Shown: in pieces, positions 56,312-64,000 of the stretch | Position numbering within the stretch: the stretch's first letter is position 1 | Layout of the letters: every line of letters starts with the position of its first letter | NCBI GenBank assembly: GCA_003725585.1 | Contig: RJMB01000013.1 | Span: forward strand, 62,001 to 126,000 | DNA length: 64,000 nucleotides | Reading direction: 5' to 3' | Origin: Halostreptopolyspora alba | GTDB taxonomy: Bacteria > Actinomycetota > Actinomycetes > Streptosporangiales > Streptosporangiaceae | Made by a program: the position numbers and the translations under genes | Notes under the pieces: model-generated | The model's database searches: none | The model's input: the letters and a program-made list of their open reading frames with translations, nothing else | Told to the model about the DNA's origin: nothing

Positions 56312-57841
56312 ATGGCCGCTAAAACCTCCACAACCACGCACGACGCCCGGACCGGGTCACGGGCCACCAGCCCGGCGTCCCGGTTCACCGCGATCGCCCT
56401 CACCGGTCTCGGTGTCATAGCGATAGCCGCGTGTGCCGTGCTCCTGTCGTACAACGGCATCTACCAGATCGCCCGGCAGGGCAGCGTCGACCCGCGCTAT
56501 GCCCACATCTACCCGGGCGCGTTCACGCTACTGCTACTCATGGCGTTCTGGGCCGCCTACGTGCTCCACGACGCGCCGCGGATCCGGCGGCTGGGAGTCG
56601 ACGCGATCATTCTCGCGCTGATCCTGTTGGCCGCGTTCGCCAGCGCTCTGGAGCCACTGGGCTACACCCTCACGCCGAAGGCGGCGGTCGCCGTGGTCGC
56701 CCTCGCCCCGTGGGCGGCCCTGCTCATCGCGTTCCGCATCTGGCTGTGGATGGTTTCCCACCTGCGCGGGGACCATTCCGGAGGACAGGCGCGCGGCTCG
56801 GGTCCCACCGACGGCACGGACAACGGGGACACCGCTCCGCTGCCCGCGGAACCGATGCCCAGGCCCGTGGACCCCGACGGCGCCGCGGAGCCCACGGAGT
56901 CCAGATCCGGGGAACACGAGAACGTCCCATCGCCCCCGATGCAGCTGTGGCCACGCACCAGTTCGGCCCCGACCTCCTCGGTACGTGTGCTGGACCCCGG
57001 CACGTCAAAGACGCGGAACGAGGCCCGGCCTCCTCACCACACCCCAACACCCGAGGATGACACGACACCCGAGGACCCCGCGGAGCCCTCTGAGAGCCCG
57101 GCCCCGCGACGGGACGACGTTTCGTCCTCGCGTTCCACTCCCGAGAGTGAGTCCGAAACCGCCGCGCCGGAGAGCGCCACGGACCCCGTGCCGGCCGCGG
57201 ATGACCCAGACACGAGTACGGCCCCCACCTCGGCGGAGGCCGACCCCACCGATTCCGCCACGACACGGCCGGGTGCGGCGGACGGCTCCCCCACGCTCGG
57301 GGAGCAGCTCCGACGCGCGCTTCTCCCCGAGGGCCCCCCGGATCCGGCCGGGACGGCAACGGACGATGCCGGCACCGCACCCGTCCCTCCCCTGCCCAAA
57401 CGCACCCCGAGGACCGAGCGGAACTCGGCAGAGGAGCCCACCGAGGTACCCGAGCCCGCAGAGACACCGGTCACCGACGGGACACCAGTGGCCGGTGAGG
57501 ACGACGGCGATGAGGGTGAGTCCGAAACCGCCGCGCCGGCGGGCGCCACGGACCCCGCGTCGCCCGCCGAGCCGGCCGAGGACGGTTTCGTTCACGAGCT
57601 CCCGCCGGACGACCCCACCAGTGACGAGGCCGACATCCGGGGAGAGTGGACACCGGAGCCGGAACGGGAGGCATCCGGCACCGAGCCCGAGGCCGAGCCG
57701 GAGACCGACGAAGCCCCCCGGTTGACGAAACGCCCGATAGTGCTCCGGCCACGGCGCAGACCCACGGAGGACTTCCCGCCCGCCCCGCCCTCGGGTCGGG
57801 TCCGTAGCGAGCCCACCCCGCCCGAGAGCCCCCAGGAATGA
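56312..57841 (+). CDS. DUF2637-type membrane protein with long acidic disordered tail
   Basis: A 509-residue protein. Residues about 25-150 hold four transmembrane helices beginning FTAIALTGLGVIAIAACAVL and LSYNGIYQIARQGSVDPRYA, the DUF2637 pattern found in actinomycete Spd-like proteins. The remaining ~350 residues are Pro/Glu/Asp/Thr-rich, without predicted structure; a 24-bp coding repeat (57147-57170 and 57516-57539) gives SESETAAP twice. The tail is probably cytoplasmic. Function unknown. The start region resembles a near-leaderless promoter (TACGCT about 16 bases before the ATG). Confidence 0.8.
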   Translation: MAAKTSTTTHDARTGSRATSPASRFTAIALTGLGVIAIAACAVLLSYNGIYQIARQGSVDPRYAHIYPGAFTLLLLMAFWAAYVLHDAPRIRRLGVDAIILALILLAAFASALEPLGYTLTPKAAVAVVALAPWAALLIAFRIWLWMVSHLRGDHSGGQARGSGPTDGTDNGDTAPLPAEPMPRPVDPDGAAEPTESRSGEHENVPSPPMQLWPRTSSAPTSSVRVLDPGTSKTRNEARPPHHTPTPEDDTTPEDPAEPSESPAPRRDDVSSSRSTPESESETAAPESATDPVPAADDPDTSTAPTSAEADPTDSATTRPGAADGSPTLGEQLRRALLPEGPPDPAGTATDDAGTAPVPPLPKRTPRTERNSAEEPTEVPEPAETPVTDGTPVAGEDDGDEGESETAAPAGATDPASPAEPAEDGFVHELPPDDPTSDEADIRGEWTPEPEREASGTEPEAEPETDEAPRLTKRPIVLRPRRRPTEDFPPAPPSGRVRSEPTPPESPQE

Positions 57842-57938
57842 GGCCCGTGTCAGGGCGCCGGCGATGGGGGATGAATCGGGCGGGAGTCCCTCTGTCGCAC
57901 TCGCCGGCCGCCTCGCACGGTTCCGCCGGTGGCCGGCC

Positions 57939-58418
57939 TCACACGCGCGGCGCGCACAGGGCTGTGGCCACCGCCGCGAGGCCCTCGCCGCGGCCGGTGA
58001 GACCGAGGCCGTCCGTGGTCGTGGCCGCGACGGTGACCGGTGCTCCCGCGGCCTCCGAGAGCACTCGCTCGGCCTCGGCCCTACGCGGCGCGAACTTCGG
58101 ACGGTTACCGATGACCTGGATCGCCACGTTGCCCACCGTGAACCCGGCGGCCCGCACCCGCGTCGCCGATTCCGTCAGCAGCGCGAGCCCGGAGGCGCCC
58201 TGCCACCGCGGGTCGGCGGTGCCGAACTGTGACCCTAGGTCACCAAGACCAGCGGCCGAGAACAGCGCGTCGCAAGCCGCGTGGGCGACGACGTCACCGT
58301 CAGAATGACCCGAAACGCCTTCCTCCCCCGGCCATTCCAGCCCGGCGAGAAACAGAATGCGTCCCGAACTAAAAGGGTGGACGTCGGTTCCGACGCCCAC
58401 CCGTGGCATTTCCGGCAT
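57939..58418 (-). CDS. ispF: 2-C-methyl-D-erythritol 2,4-cyclodiphosphate synthase
   Basis: MEP isoprenoid pathway enzyme that forms MEcPP and releases CMP. The 159 residues include the metal site [10 protein letters not shown] (Asp and His), [30 protein letters not shown] and the C-terminal [21 protein letters not shown] 58418 or 58409 is the start. It lies 28 bp after carD on the same strand, so the two are co-transcribed; ispD, which usually sits between them in actinomycetes, is absent here. Confidence 0.94.
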   Translation of the reverse strand: MPEMPRVGVGTDVHPFSSGRILFLAGLEWPGEEGVSGHSDGDVVAHAACDALFSAAGLGDLGSQFGTADPRWQGASGLALLTESATRVRAAGFTVGNVAIQVIGNRPKFAPRRAEAERVLSEAAGAPVTVAATTTDGLGLTGRGEGLAAVATALCAPRV

Positions 58419-58446
58419 GAAACAAACGCTTCTGCTATTGCCTTTG

Positions 58447-58929
58447 TCAGTCGGTGAGAACCTCGTCGAGAAGAGCCTCGGCCTTGTCCTCATTCGTCTT
58501 CTCGGCCAGGGCGAGCTCACTCACCAGTATCTGGCGGGCCTTGGCGAGCATCCGCTTCTCGCCGGCGGAAAGACCGCGCTCCTTGTCCCGTCGCCACAGG
58601 TCACGCACGACCTCGGCCACCTTGTTGACGTCCCCGGAGGCGAGCTTCTCCAGGTTCGCCTTGTAACGTCGGGACCAGTTGGTGGGCTCTTCCGTGTGCG
58701 GTGCGCGCAGCACTTCGAAGACCCGGTCCAGACCGTCTTGACCTACCACGTCGCGAACCCCGACCTCTTGGGCGTTCTCCGCGGGCACGCGTACCGTTAG
58801 ATCACCCTTGTCGACCTTGAGAACGAGATAGGTTCTGTCCTCGCCCTTAATAGTGCGAGTCTCGATCGCTTCAATACGAGCAGCCCCATGATGGGGGTAG
58901 ACAACGGTGTCGCCGACCTTGAAAGTCAT
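58447..58929 (-). CDS. carD: CarD-family RNA polymerase-binding regulator
   Basis: A 160-residue essential-type actinobacterial factor that stabilises the RNA polymerase open complex. The Tudor-like RNAP-interaction domain [20 protein letters not shown] and [16 protein letters not shown] spans the first ~60 residues. The helical DNA-contacting domain follows ([40 protein letters not shown]), with the conserved Trp that wedges the -10 region. Length and sequence match mycobacterial CarD. It heads the operon carD-ispF. Confidence 0.96.
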   Translation of the reverse strand: MTFKVGDTVVYPHHGAARIEAIETRTIKGEDRTYLVLKVDKGDLTVRVPAENAQEVGVRDVVGQDGLDRVFEVLRAPHTEEPTNWSRRYKANLEKLASGDVNKVAEVVRDLWRRDKERGLSAGEKRMLAKARQILVSELALAEKTNEDKAEALLDEVLTD

Positions 58930-59252
58930 GTGACAAGTACCCCTTCCGCTACCACAAGGGTACCACGAATCCGTGACTCAACGTACCTATTCGGTTTGCG
59001 AACGCGCAGGTCAGCGCCACAATTGAGGTCTTGACAAACGCCACTCGAGGTGCTCCGGACCACGCCCCCGAGGTCGACACCGTGTCACTGCGGGTTCCGG
59101 GATGGCCATACGCCCCTCCCATCCGGAGGGCACCACAGGGGCGACTGGTCACCACAGCTCCACCACGCGTCCCACGCGGCACTCACACCGCGAAATGTGA
59201 TTTTCGCCATACTACCGGGGCGCGGGCGGCTTGGGTACCCGCCCCCGTACGG
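58930..59252. other. Intergenic region between carD and phoU (323 bp)
   Basis: It must contain the carD promoter and leader. The 110 bases next to carD are A+T-richer than the rest, but I could not place a convincing -35/-10 pair. There is no gene, strong hairpin or repeat that I can support. Confidence 0.5.
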
Positions 59253-59915
59253 CTACACCTCCCGCTCGCGGTCCTCGACCTTCTCTCCCGTCACCATATA
59301 GACCAGGTTGTCGGCCACGTGCACCGCGTGGTCCCCGAAACGCTCGTAGAACCGTCCGGCCAGGGTGACATCCATGGTGGCCTCGACCCCGTGCTTCCAG
59401 CTCGGGTCGAGGATGCGCTTGAACAGCTTGCGGCGGAGCTTGTCCATACGGTCGTCGTCGGAGTCGAGCTCCATCGCGGTGTCGGCGTCGAGGTCGTTGA
59501 CGACCTCCCCCGCCTTGATGACGAGCAGCTCGGCCTGGTGGCCCATTTCCAACACGGTCGAGCGCAGCTCGGCCGGGATCGCCGACTCGGGGTGACGGCG
59601 ACGAGCGATCTTGGCGATGTGCACGGCGTGGTCGCCCATGCGCTCCAGGTCCCCCGCCATGTGCAGCGAGGTGATGATGGTACGCAGGTCCTTGGCCACC
59701 GGCTGCTGTCGGGCCATGAGCTCGAACGCGCTGCTCTCGATCTCCTTGTCGACCCTGTTGAGCTCCTCGTCTCCGGAGATCACCTCCTGCGCGGCGTTGA
59801 GGTCGGCGTCGAGCAGTGCGGTCGTCGCGCGGGCGATAGCGTGCCGGGCCTGCCTCGTCATCTCGACGAGGCTCTCACTGAGGGCTTCGAGCTCCTCATG
59901 GTAGGTGTCGCGCAT
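59253..59915 (-). CDS. phoU: Phosphate-transport regulator PhoU
   Basis: A 220-residue helical protein that links the Pst transporter to the SenX3/PhoR kinase and keeps the Pho regulon off when phosphate is plentiful. Two PhoU repeats are seen, each with the metal-binding E/DxxxD pattern: DLERMGDHAVHIAKIAR (about 91-107) and FYERFGDHAVHVADNLVYM (about 189-207). It is divergent from senX3-regX3, with a PHO box between, the standard actinomycete arrangement. Confidence 0.95.
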   Translation of the reverse strand: MRDTYHEELEALSESLVEMTRQARHAIARATTALLDADLNAAQEVISGDEELNRVDKEIESSAFELMARQQPVAKDLRTIITSLHMAGDLERMGDHAVHIAKIARRRHPESAIPAELRSTVLEMGHQAELLVIKAGEVVNDLDADTAMELDSDDDRMDKLRRKLFKRILDPSWKHGVEATMDVTLAGRFYERFGDHAVHVADNLVYMVTGEKVEDREREV

Positions 59916-59956
59916 AATTCACATCGTTCCAGTTCGTGACTTAATCATCTTCTAAG

Positions 59957-59978
59957 GGACAGTGAATATCGGGCGAAC
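59957..59978. promoter_or_regulatory. PHO box between phoU and senX3
   Basis: On the minus strand two adjacent 11-bp direct repeats, GTTCGCCCGAT and ATTCACTGTCC, fit the actinomycete PHO-box unit (G/A-TTC-A/G-C-C/T). RegX3/PhoP bound here could control both phoU and its own operon. Confidence 0.6.
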
Positions 59979-60038
59979 CTCGGTTCCAAGTCGAGGCCAC
60001 TGGGGTATCAGCTGGCTCTTCCGGCATACGATCGAACT

Positions 60039-61217
60039 GTGCAAGGGGAGCTGCTCAGTGCTATAGCGGGGCTCGTCGGGCTGGTGACGGGCGTCGCCGC
60101 GGGACTGGCGTTCCGATTCAGCGAGAGAGGCCGTAACACCACCCCCGCGTCACCCGCCCAGTCCGAGCTGCCCGCCGGCGTCGCCGAGGTTCTCGCGGCG
60201 CTGCCCTCCTCGGCCGTCGTACTCGACTCCGCCGACCGGGTCCTGCGGGCCAGCTCGGCGGCCCGCGCCTACGGGATCGTGCGCGGCTCGGAACTCGTCA
60301 TCGGCGACCTGCTCGCGCTGGCCCGACAGGTGCGTCGCGACGGCGTGATCCGCGAGACCGAGATCGAGGTGGCCGTACGCAAGTTCGGACCCGATGCCAC
60401 CTCCTTCGCCGTACGGGTGGCCCCTCTGGGGGGCACCGGCCTGGTTCTGGTCCTCGCCGAGGACCAGACCGAACGCCGCCGCGTCGAGGCCGTCCGTCGG
60501 GACTTCGTGGCCAACATCAGCCACGAGCTCAAGACGCCCATCGGAGCGCTGTCACTGCTCGCCGAGACGATCACCGACGCCAGCGACGACCCGGAAGCCG
60601 TTCGCCGGTTCACCGGCCGTATGCAGCAAGAGACGTCCCGGCTCACCAGCGTAATCCAGGACCTGATTACATTGTCCCGGATCCAGGGCGCCGAGCCCAT
60701 GGCCGATCCCGAGCGGATCGACGTCGAGACCGTGGTCGAGGAGGCACTCGACGCGGTGCGGACCACGGCCGACACCAAGGAGATCGAACTGGTCACGAGC
60801 GGCGCCGAGGGCATCGTGGCCCTTGGGGACGAGGGGTTGCTCGTGACCGCCCTACGCAACCTCGTGGCCAACGCCGTCGCCTACAGCCCCGAACGCACCC
60901 GGGTGTCCGTGATGGCGCAGACCACCGACACCGAGATCGAGATCAGCGTCGCCGACCAGGGGATCGGCATCCCCGCGCAGGACCTGGAACGAATCTTCGA
61001 GCGCTTCTACCGTGTGGACGCGGCTCGAAGCCGGGCGACCGGGGGCACCGGTCTCGGCCTGGCGATCGTCAAACACATCATGACCCACCACCGTGGAGAA
61101 GTGACCGTGTGGAGCAAGGAAGGATCGGGGTCGACGTTCACGTTGCGTCTTCCCCGTCCCGAACCCCGGGAGCAAACGCACTCCGAGGACACCACCGAGC
61201 GGGAGGCGGCACAGTGA
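60039..61217 (+). CDS. senX3: Sensor histidine kinase SenX3/PhoR
   Basis: A 392-residue phosphate-sensing kinase. One N-terminal membrane helix (AIAGLVGLVTGVAAGLAF) is followed by a PAS domain (about 50-150), the dimerisation/phosphoacceptor helix FVANISHELKTPIG with His162, and a HATPase domain with LVANAVAYSP (N-box), DQGIGIPAQDLERIFERFYR and GGTGLGLAIVKH. GTG 60039 has no Shine-Dalgarno, but a TACGAT box lies seven bases upstream, so the transcript is probably leaderless. It overlaps regX3 by four bases. Confidence 0.95.
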   Translation: MQGELLSAIAGLVGLVTGVAAGLAFRFSERGRNTTPASPAQSELPAGVAEVLAALPSSAVVLDSADRVLRASSAARAYGIVRGSELVIGDLLALARQVRRDGVIRETEIEVAVRKFGPDATSFAVRVAPLGGTGLVLVLAEDQTERRRVEAVRRDFVANISHELKTPIGALSLLAETITDASDDPEAVRRFTGRMQQETSRLTSVIQDLITLSRIQGAEPMADPERIDVETVVEEALDAVRTTADTKEIELVTSGAEGIVALGDEGLLVTALRNLVANAVAYSPERTRVSVMAQTTDTEIEISVADQGIGIPAQDLERIFERFYRVDAARSRATGGTGLGLAIVKHIMTHHRGEVTVWSKEGSGSTFTLRLPRPEPREQTHSEDTTEREAAQ

Positions 61218-61912
61218 CGCGTGTACTCGTCGTTGAGGACGAGGAATCCTACAGCGATGCCCTGTCGTACATGCTGCGCAAGGAGGGTTTCGAGGTCGCC
61301 GTCGCGACCACCGGGACAGAGGCGCTGGAAATCTACGACCGCACCGGCGCCGATCTGGTGCTCCTCGACCTGATGTTGCCCGGGCTACCCGGCACCGAGG
61401 TGTGCCGGACGTTGCGGCAGAAGTCCAACGTCCCAGTGATCATGTTGACGGCCAAGGACAGCGAGATCGACAAGGTCGTGGGCCTGGAGCTGGGAGCCGA
61501 CGACTACGTGACCAAACCGTTCTCGTCACGGGAACTCGTGGCGCGCATCCGGGCGGTGATGCGTCGCCGCAGCGAGGACGAGGCGCTGCTCCCCACGGCG
61601 CTCGAGGCCGGACCGGTCCGGATGGACGTGGAGCGGCACGTGGTCACTGTGCGCGGCGAACACGTTCAGCTCCCCCTCAAGGAGTTCGAGCTGCTCGAGG
61701 TGCTCCTCCGCAACGCTGGACGGGTACTCACCCGCATGCAGTTGATCGACCGCGTGTGGGGCGCGGACTACGTCGGCGACACCAAGACCCTCGACGTCCA
61801 CGTCAAACGGCTGCGTGCCAAGATCGAGACGGACCCGGGCAACCCCGAGTTCATCGTGACGGTGCGCGGTCTGGGCTACAAGTTCGAGCCGGTGGTCGCG
61901 ACGGCGGAGTAG
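61214..61912 (+). CDS. regX3: Response regulator RegX3/PhoP
   Basis: A 232-residue OmpR/PhoB-type response regulator of the phosphate-starvation regulon. Receiver domain 1-115: acidic pocket VVEDEESYSD, phosphoacceptor Asp52 in LVLLDLMLPGLPG, Thr/Lys switch MLTAKDS and DDYVTKPFSSREL. The winged-helix DNA-binding domain from about 130 ends RVLTRMQLIDRVWGADYVGD, KTLDVHVKRLRAKIE and VRGLGYKFEP. GTG 61214 sits within the senX3 stop (GTGA), so kinase and regulator are translated in a coupled way. Confidence 0.96.
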   Translation: MTRVLVVEDEESYSDALSYMLRKEGFEVAVATTGTEALEIYDRTGADLVLLDLMLPGLPGTEVCRTLRQKSNVPVIMLTAKDSEIDKVVGLELGADDYVTKPFSSRELVARIRAVMRRRSEDEALLPTALEAGPVRMDVERHVVTVRGEHVQLPLKEFELLEVLLRNAGRVLTRMQLIDRVWGADYVGDTKTLDVHVKRLRAKIETDPGNPEFIVTVRGLGYKFEPVVATAE

Positions 61913-61928
61913 CGGATCGGCTGGGCCG

Positions 61929-62354
61929 TCACACCTCCAGCAGCACCGTGAACGGCCCCTCATTGGTGAGGGAGACCGACATCTGGGCGCCGAAGGCGCC
62001 GGTCTCGACGTGTGCCCCGAGGTCACGAAGCTCCTTGACCACGGCGTCGACCAGCGGCTCGGCGGTGGCGCCGGGGGCTGCCGCCTGCCACGAGGGGCGG
62101 CGGCCCTTCCGGGTGTCGCCGTACAGGGTGAACTGGCTGACGACGAGCAGCGGCGCCCCCGTGTCGGAGCAGGACCGCTCGTCCTCGAGGATCCGCAGTC
62201 CCCACAGTTTGCCGGCTATCCGGCGCGCCTCGGCCTCGGTGTCACTGTGGGTGACACCGACCAGTGCCAGGAGTCCCGGCCCGGTGAGCTCCGAAACGAC
62301 CTCGCCCGCCACGGTCACCGACGCGTGGCTGACCCGCTGCACGACCGCTCGCAT
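61929..62354 (-). CDS. dtd: D-aminoacyl-tRNA deacylase
   Basis: A 141-residue proofreading enzyme that removes D-amino acids (and Gly from tRNA-Ala) from tRNA. The two active-site signatures are [20 protein letters not shown] and the C-terminal [13 protein letters not shown] with the cross-subunit N-x-G-P-F/V-T motif; [20 protein letters not shown] is the standard N-terminus. It converges with regX3, 16 bp apart. Confidence 0.96.
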   Translation of the reverse strand: MRAVVQRVSHASVTVAGEVVSELTGPGLLALVGVTHSDTEAEARRIAGKLWGLRILEDERSCSDTGAPLLVVSQFTLYGDTRKGRRPSWQAAAPGATAEPLVDAVVKELRDLGAHVETGAFGAQMSVSLTNEGPFTVLLEV

Positions 62355-62362
62355 TGGTTCCT

Positions 62363-64000
62363 CTAGTTGAGTGTCCGGAACTGGCGGGTGTTGGAGATGA
62401 CGCCCGTCAGTGTCAGCGTGAACATCTTGATGGACTCGGCGAAGTCCTGGATCCGCCAGTCCTCGGGGCCTTTGTACCAGGGCAACCCGTTGTCATCGAT
62501 CTGGTCCTCACCGGCCGTGGCCAGGACCTTGGCCCACCGGTCCACGTTGTCGAAGATGATGGCGTACGGCAGGTAGCGGGAGAAGACGTTCACCCGGTAC
62601 CTCTCGGGTACGTGCTCGGCCCGCCCGCTCATCAGGTACCGGCGGAAGCCCAGTGTGTGGGCGAACACCAGGCTTCCCTGGCTGGTTTTGGCCGGCATGA
62701 ACTGACCACCCACGGTCACCGCGGCACCGGCGATGATCACGGCGAGGCCGGTGAAGGCGGCCTGGGTGAAGATCGCCAGCACCACCGTGAGAACCACCCC
62801 CGCCGCCGTGAGGACGATTCCCCCGGTGGTCCACCGGGTGCGGACCAGGTTCGGACGGCGCGCGAACCACCTGAGGCGCACCATGTCGCGGTACAGCTCG
62901 TCACGGACCTCGGCCAGTCGCTCCGCGAACCGCTGGGAGCCCAGCTCCGCCAGGGTGACGCGACCCCGGCGCTCGAAGATGGCGTCGATCAGCAGCCGTT
63001 CGTAGGGCAGCAGCGGGTCGTTCCGGGGGCTGGGCGCGCGTTCGAGCTGCCAGTCCACCGAGGTGTAGTGCTCGTGCGGCAGTTCCCGGATCGTCAGGTG
63101 TCCACGTACGGCGAGGTCGACGACCGTGGCGGTGATGTCCACGACGTCGGCCTGCTCGTCGATGAGCGTGCCGATCTGGCCGGGATGGACGTCGTCGGGT
63201 GGGGTGAACCGGACACCGTCACCTCCGGGCGCCAACGGGGCGTGGTCGCCCACGACCGCCTCGGAGTGCACGGCCCGTTCGTCGCGTCCGCGCTCCCGCA
63301 CGAGGAGCACGAGCCCGCCGACCAGCACCACCAGCAGCAGACCGAAGACACTCGCGGTCGCCGGGGTGATGGCGAACGCGGAGGTGAGTGACCATCGCTC
63401 TTCGAGTATCGGGTCGCCGGGCGCCGCGCTCGCGGGGTAGGAGACAACGATGCCCAGGCTCTCGCCCGGTTCCATGTTCGCCTGCATGAACCGGGCGCTT
63501 TTCGCCTCGTGCCCGCCCATGTCCGAGACGGTGCAGTACATCGAGCTACGCCCCGCTCCCGCGTTACAGGACAGGGCGATCGGCTGGGCGGCGGCGTCGA
63601 CCACGACCGTGGTGCCGGCGACGGGCTCGCTGTAGCCGCCGACGGCGGTCCACTCCAGCTCGATCCCGTCACCGACACTGGCGGTGACACCACGGACCGT
63701 GTAACTCAGCACAACAGTGTCGACCCCGGCGGTGTCCATGGTCACGTCGAGGGTGTCGACCGCGTCCGACTCACGTTCGGCGGTGTCGACCGCGACCGGG
63801 GCGCCGTCAGCGTCCTCCGCTGTGACCGCGTCGACCTCGTAGATCCGGTCGTGATCGTTGTCATAGGTCTCGCGCGTCACGAAGGTGCGGGTGAACTCCT
63901 CCGGCGGAGTCCGGTTGAAGGTGATGGTCTCCTCACCGTGGAGCACGCCGTCGTCGTCGAGGCGCAGCGTGATCTCGTTGGCGATCGGCGCGTCCTCGTC
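62363..64000 (-). CDS. DUF2207 membrane protein, N-terminus beyond the window
   Basis: At least 545 residues of a predicted membrane protein; the frame is open to base 64000, so signal peptide and start are missing. The exported N-terminal DUF2207 domain runs through [20 protein letters not shown], ending at a transmembrane helix [20 protein letters not shown] cytoplasmic part with winged-helix-like [20 protein letters not shown] and [20 protein letters not shown] follows, then two more helices and a C-terminal [20 protein letters not shown]. Function unknown. Its stop lies eight bases from the dtd start, so they may be co-transcribed. Confidence 0.88.
   Translation of the reverse strand, partial: DEDAPIANEITLRLDDDGVLHGEETITFNRTPPEEFTRTFVTRETYDNDHDRIYEVDAVTAEDADGAPVAVDTAERESDAVDTLDVTMDTAGVDTVVLSYTVRGVTASVGDGIELEWTAVGGYSEPVAGTTVVVDAAAQPIALSCNAGAGRSSMYCTVSDMGGHEAKSARFMQANMEPGESLGIVVSYPASAAPGDPILEERWSLTSAFAITPATASVFGLLLVVLVGGLVLLVRERGRDERAVHSEAVVGDHAPLAPGGDGVRFTPPDDVHPGQIGTLIDEQADVVDITATVVDLAVRGHLTIRELPHEHYTSVDWQLERAPSPRNDPLLPYERLLIDAIFERRGRVTLAELGSQRFAERLAEVRDELYRDMVRLRWFARRPNLVRTRWTTGGIVLTAAGVVLTVVLAIFTQAAFTGLAVIIAGAAVTVGGQFMPAKTSQGSLVFAHTLGFRRYLMSGRAEHVPERYRVNVFSRYLPYAIIFDNVDRWAKVLATAGEDQIDDNGLPWYKGPEDWRIQDFAESIKMFTLTLTGVISNTRQFRTLN

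Overview
The window is about 70% G+C. Its gene content and order are those of a filamentous actinomycete: IdeR, CarD, a cold-shock protein with DUF3027, a bacterial XPB helicase with its partner, SenX3/RegX3 with PhoU, and GroEL under CIRCE. A Nocardiopsaceae-like host (Nocardiopsis, Streptomonospora, Thermobifida) fits best, but this is inferred from gene order and sequence style, not from a marker gene.

Layout. 1-2063: fatty-acyl catabolism, a partial thiolase divergent from an acyl-CoA dehydrogenase with two matching palindromic operators between them. 2300-4938: a compact graspetide (omega-ester RiPP) cluster of precursor, ATP-grasp ligase and isoaspartyl-type methyltransferase, with overlapping stop and start codons. 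4950-7640: a decayed zone with a second methyltransferase tail, a twice-frameshifted XRE regulator, a frameshifted small gene and a frameshifted methyltransferase. 7647-8547: three coupled small genes including an excisionase-type HTH. 8650-24094: conserved chromosomal genes (methyltransferase, PAS-GAF-PP2C-HATPase regulator, IdeR, PdxH, citrate synthase, a large methyltransferase, MarR/MFS, ThpR, BKACE, glycerophosphodiesterase, SerC). 24405-37407: sacsin-like ATPase, DUF3027, cold-shock protein, then the XPB partner, three small DUF4190-like membrane proteins and XPB. 37408-47823: a DJ-1/PfpI remnant, SAV2177-type methyltransferase, R2-like ligand-binding oxidase, serine hydrolase, and the trehalose genes otsB and otsA flanking DUF3263, a SAM hydroxide adenosyltransferase and a subtilase-fold protein without catalytic residues. 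48138-49970: a SAM riboswitch controlling a threonine-synthase-fold enzyme and a CysO-like sulfur carrier. 50037-51953: groL with two CIRCE operators. 52064-64000: VOC protein, AraC regulator, tRNA-Thr, rlmB, cysS, ispF, carD, phoU, senX3, regX3, dtd and a partial DUF2207 membrane protein.

Two sets of genes are most worth attention. In the graspetide cluster the precursor's C-terminus puts five Thr before an Asp-Gly and four acidic residues after it, the arrangement expected for ester cross-links plus an aspartimide. The SAM-riboswitch operon makes little sense for ordinary threonine synthesis; with the sulfur carrier it points to a protein-thiocarboxylate route from O-phosphohomoserine to homocysteine.

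A dispersed intergenic repeat family (about 132-bp unit) occurs at three loci, and a shorter palindromic element at two. The coding sequence elsewhere is intact, so the run of frameshifts at 4950-7513 stands out as either real decay or local assembly error.
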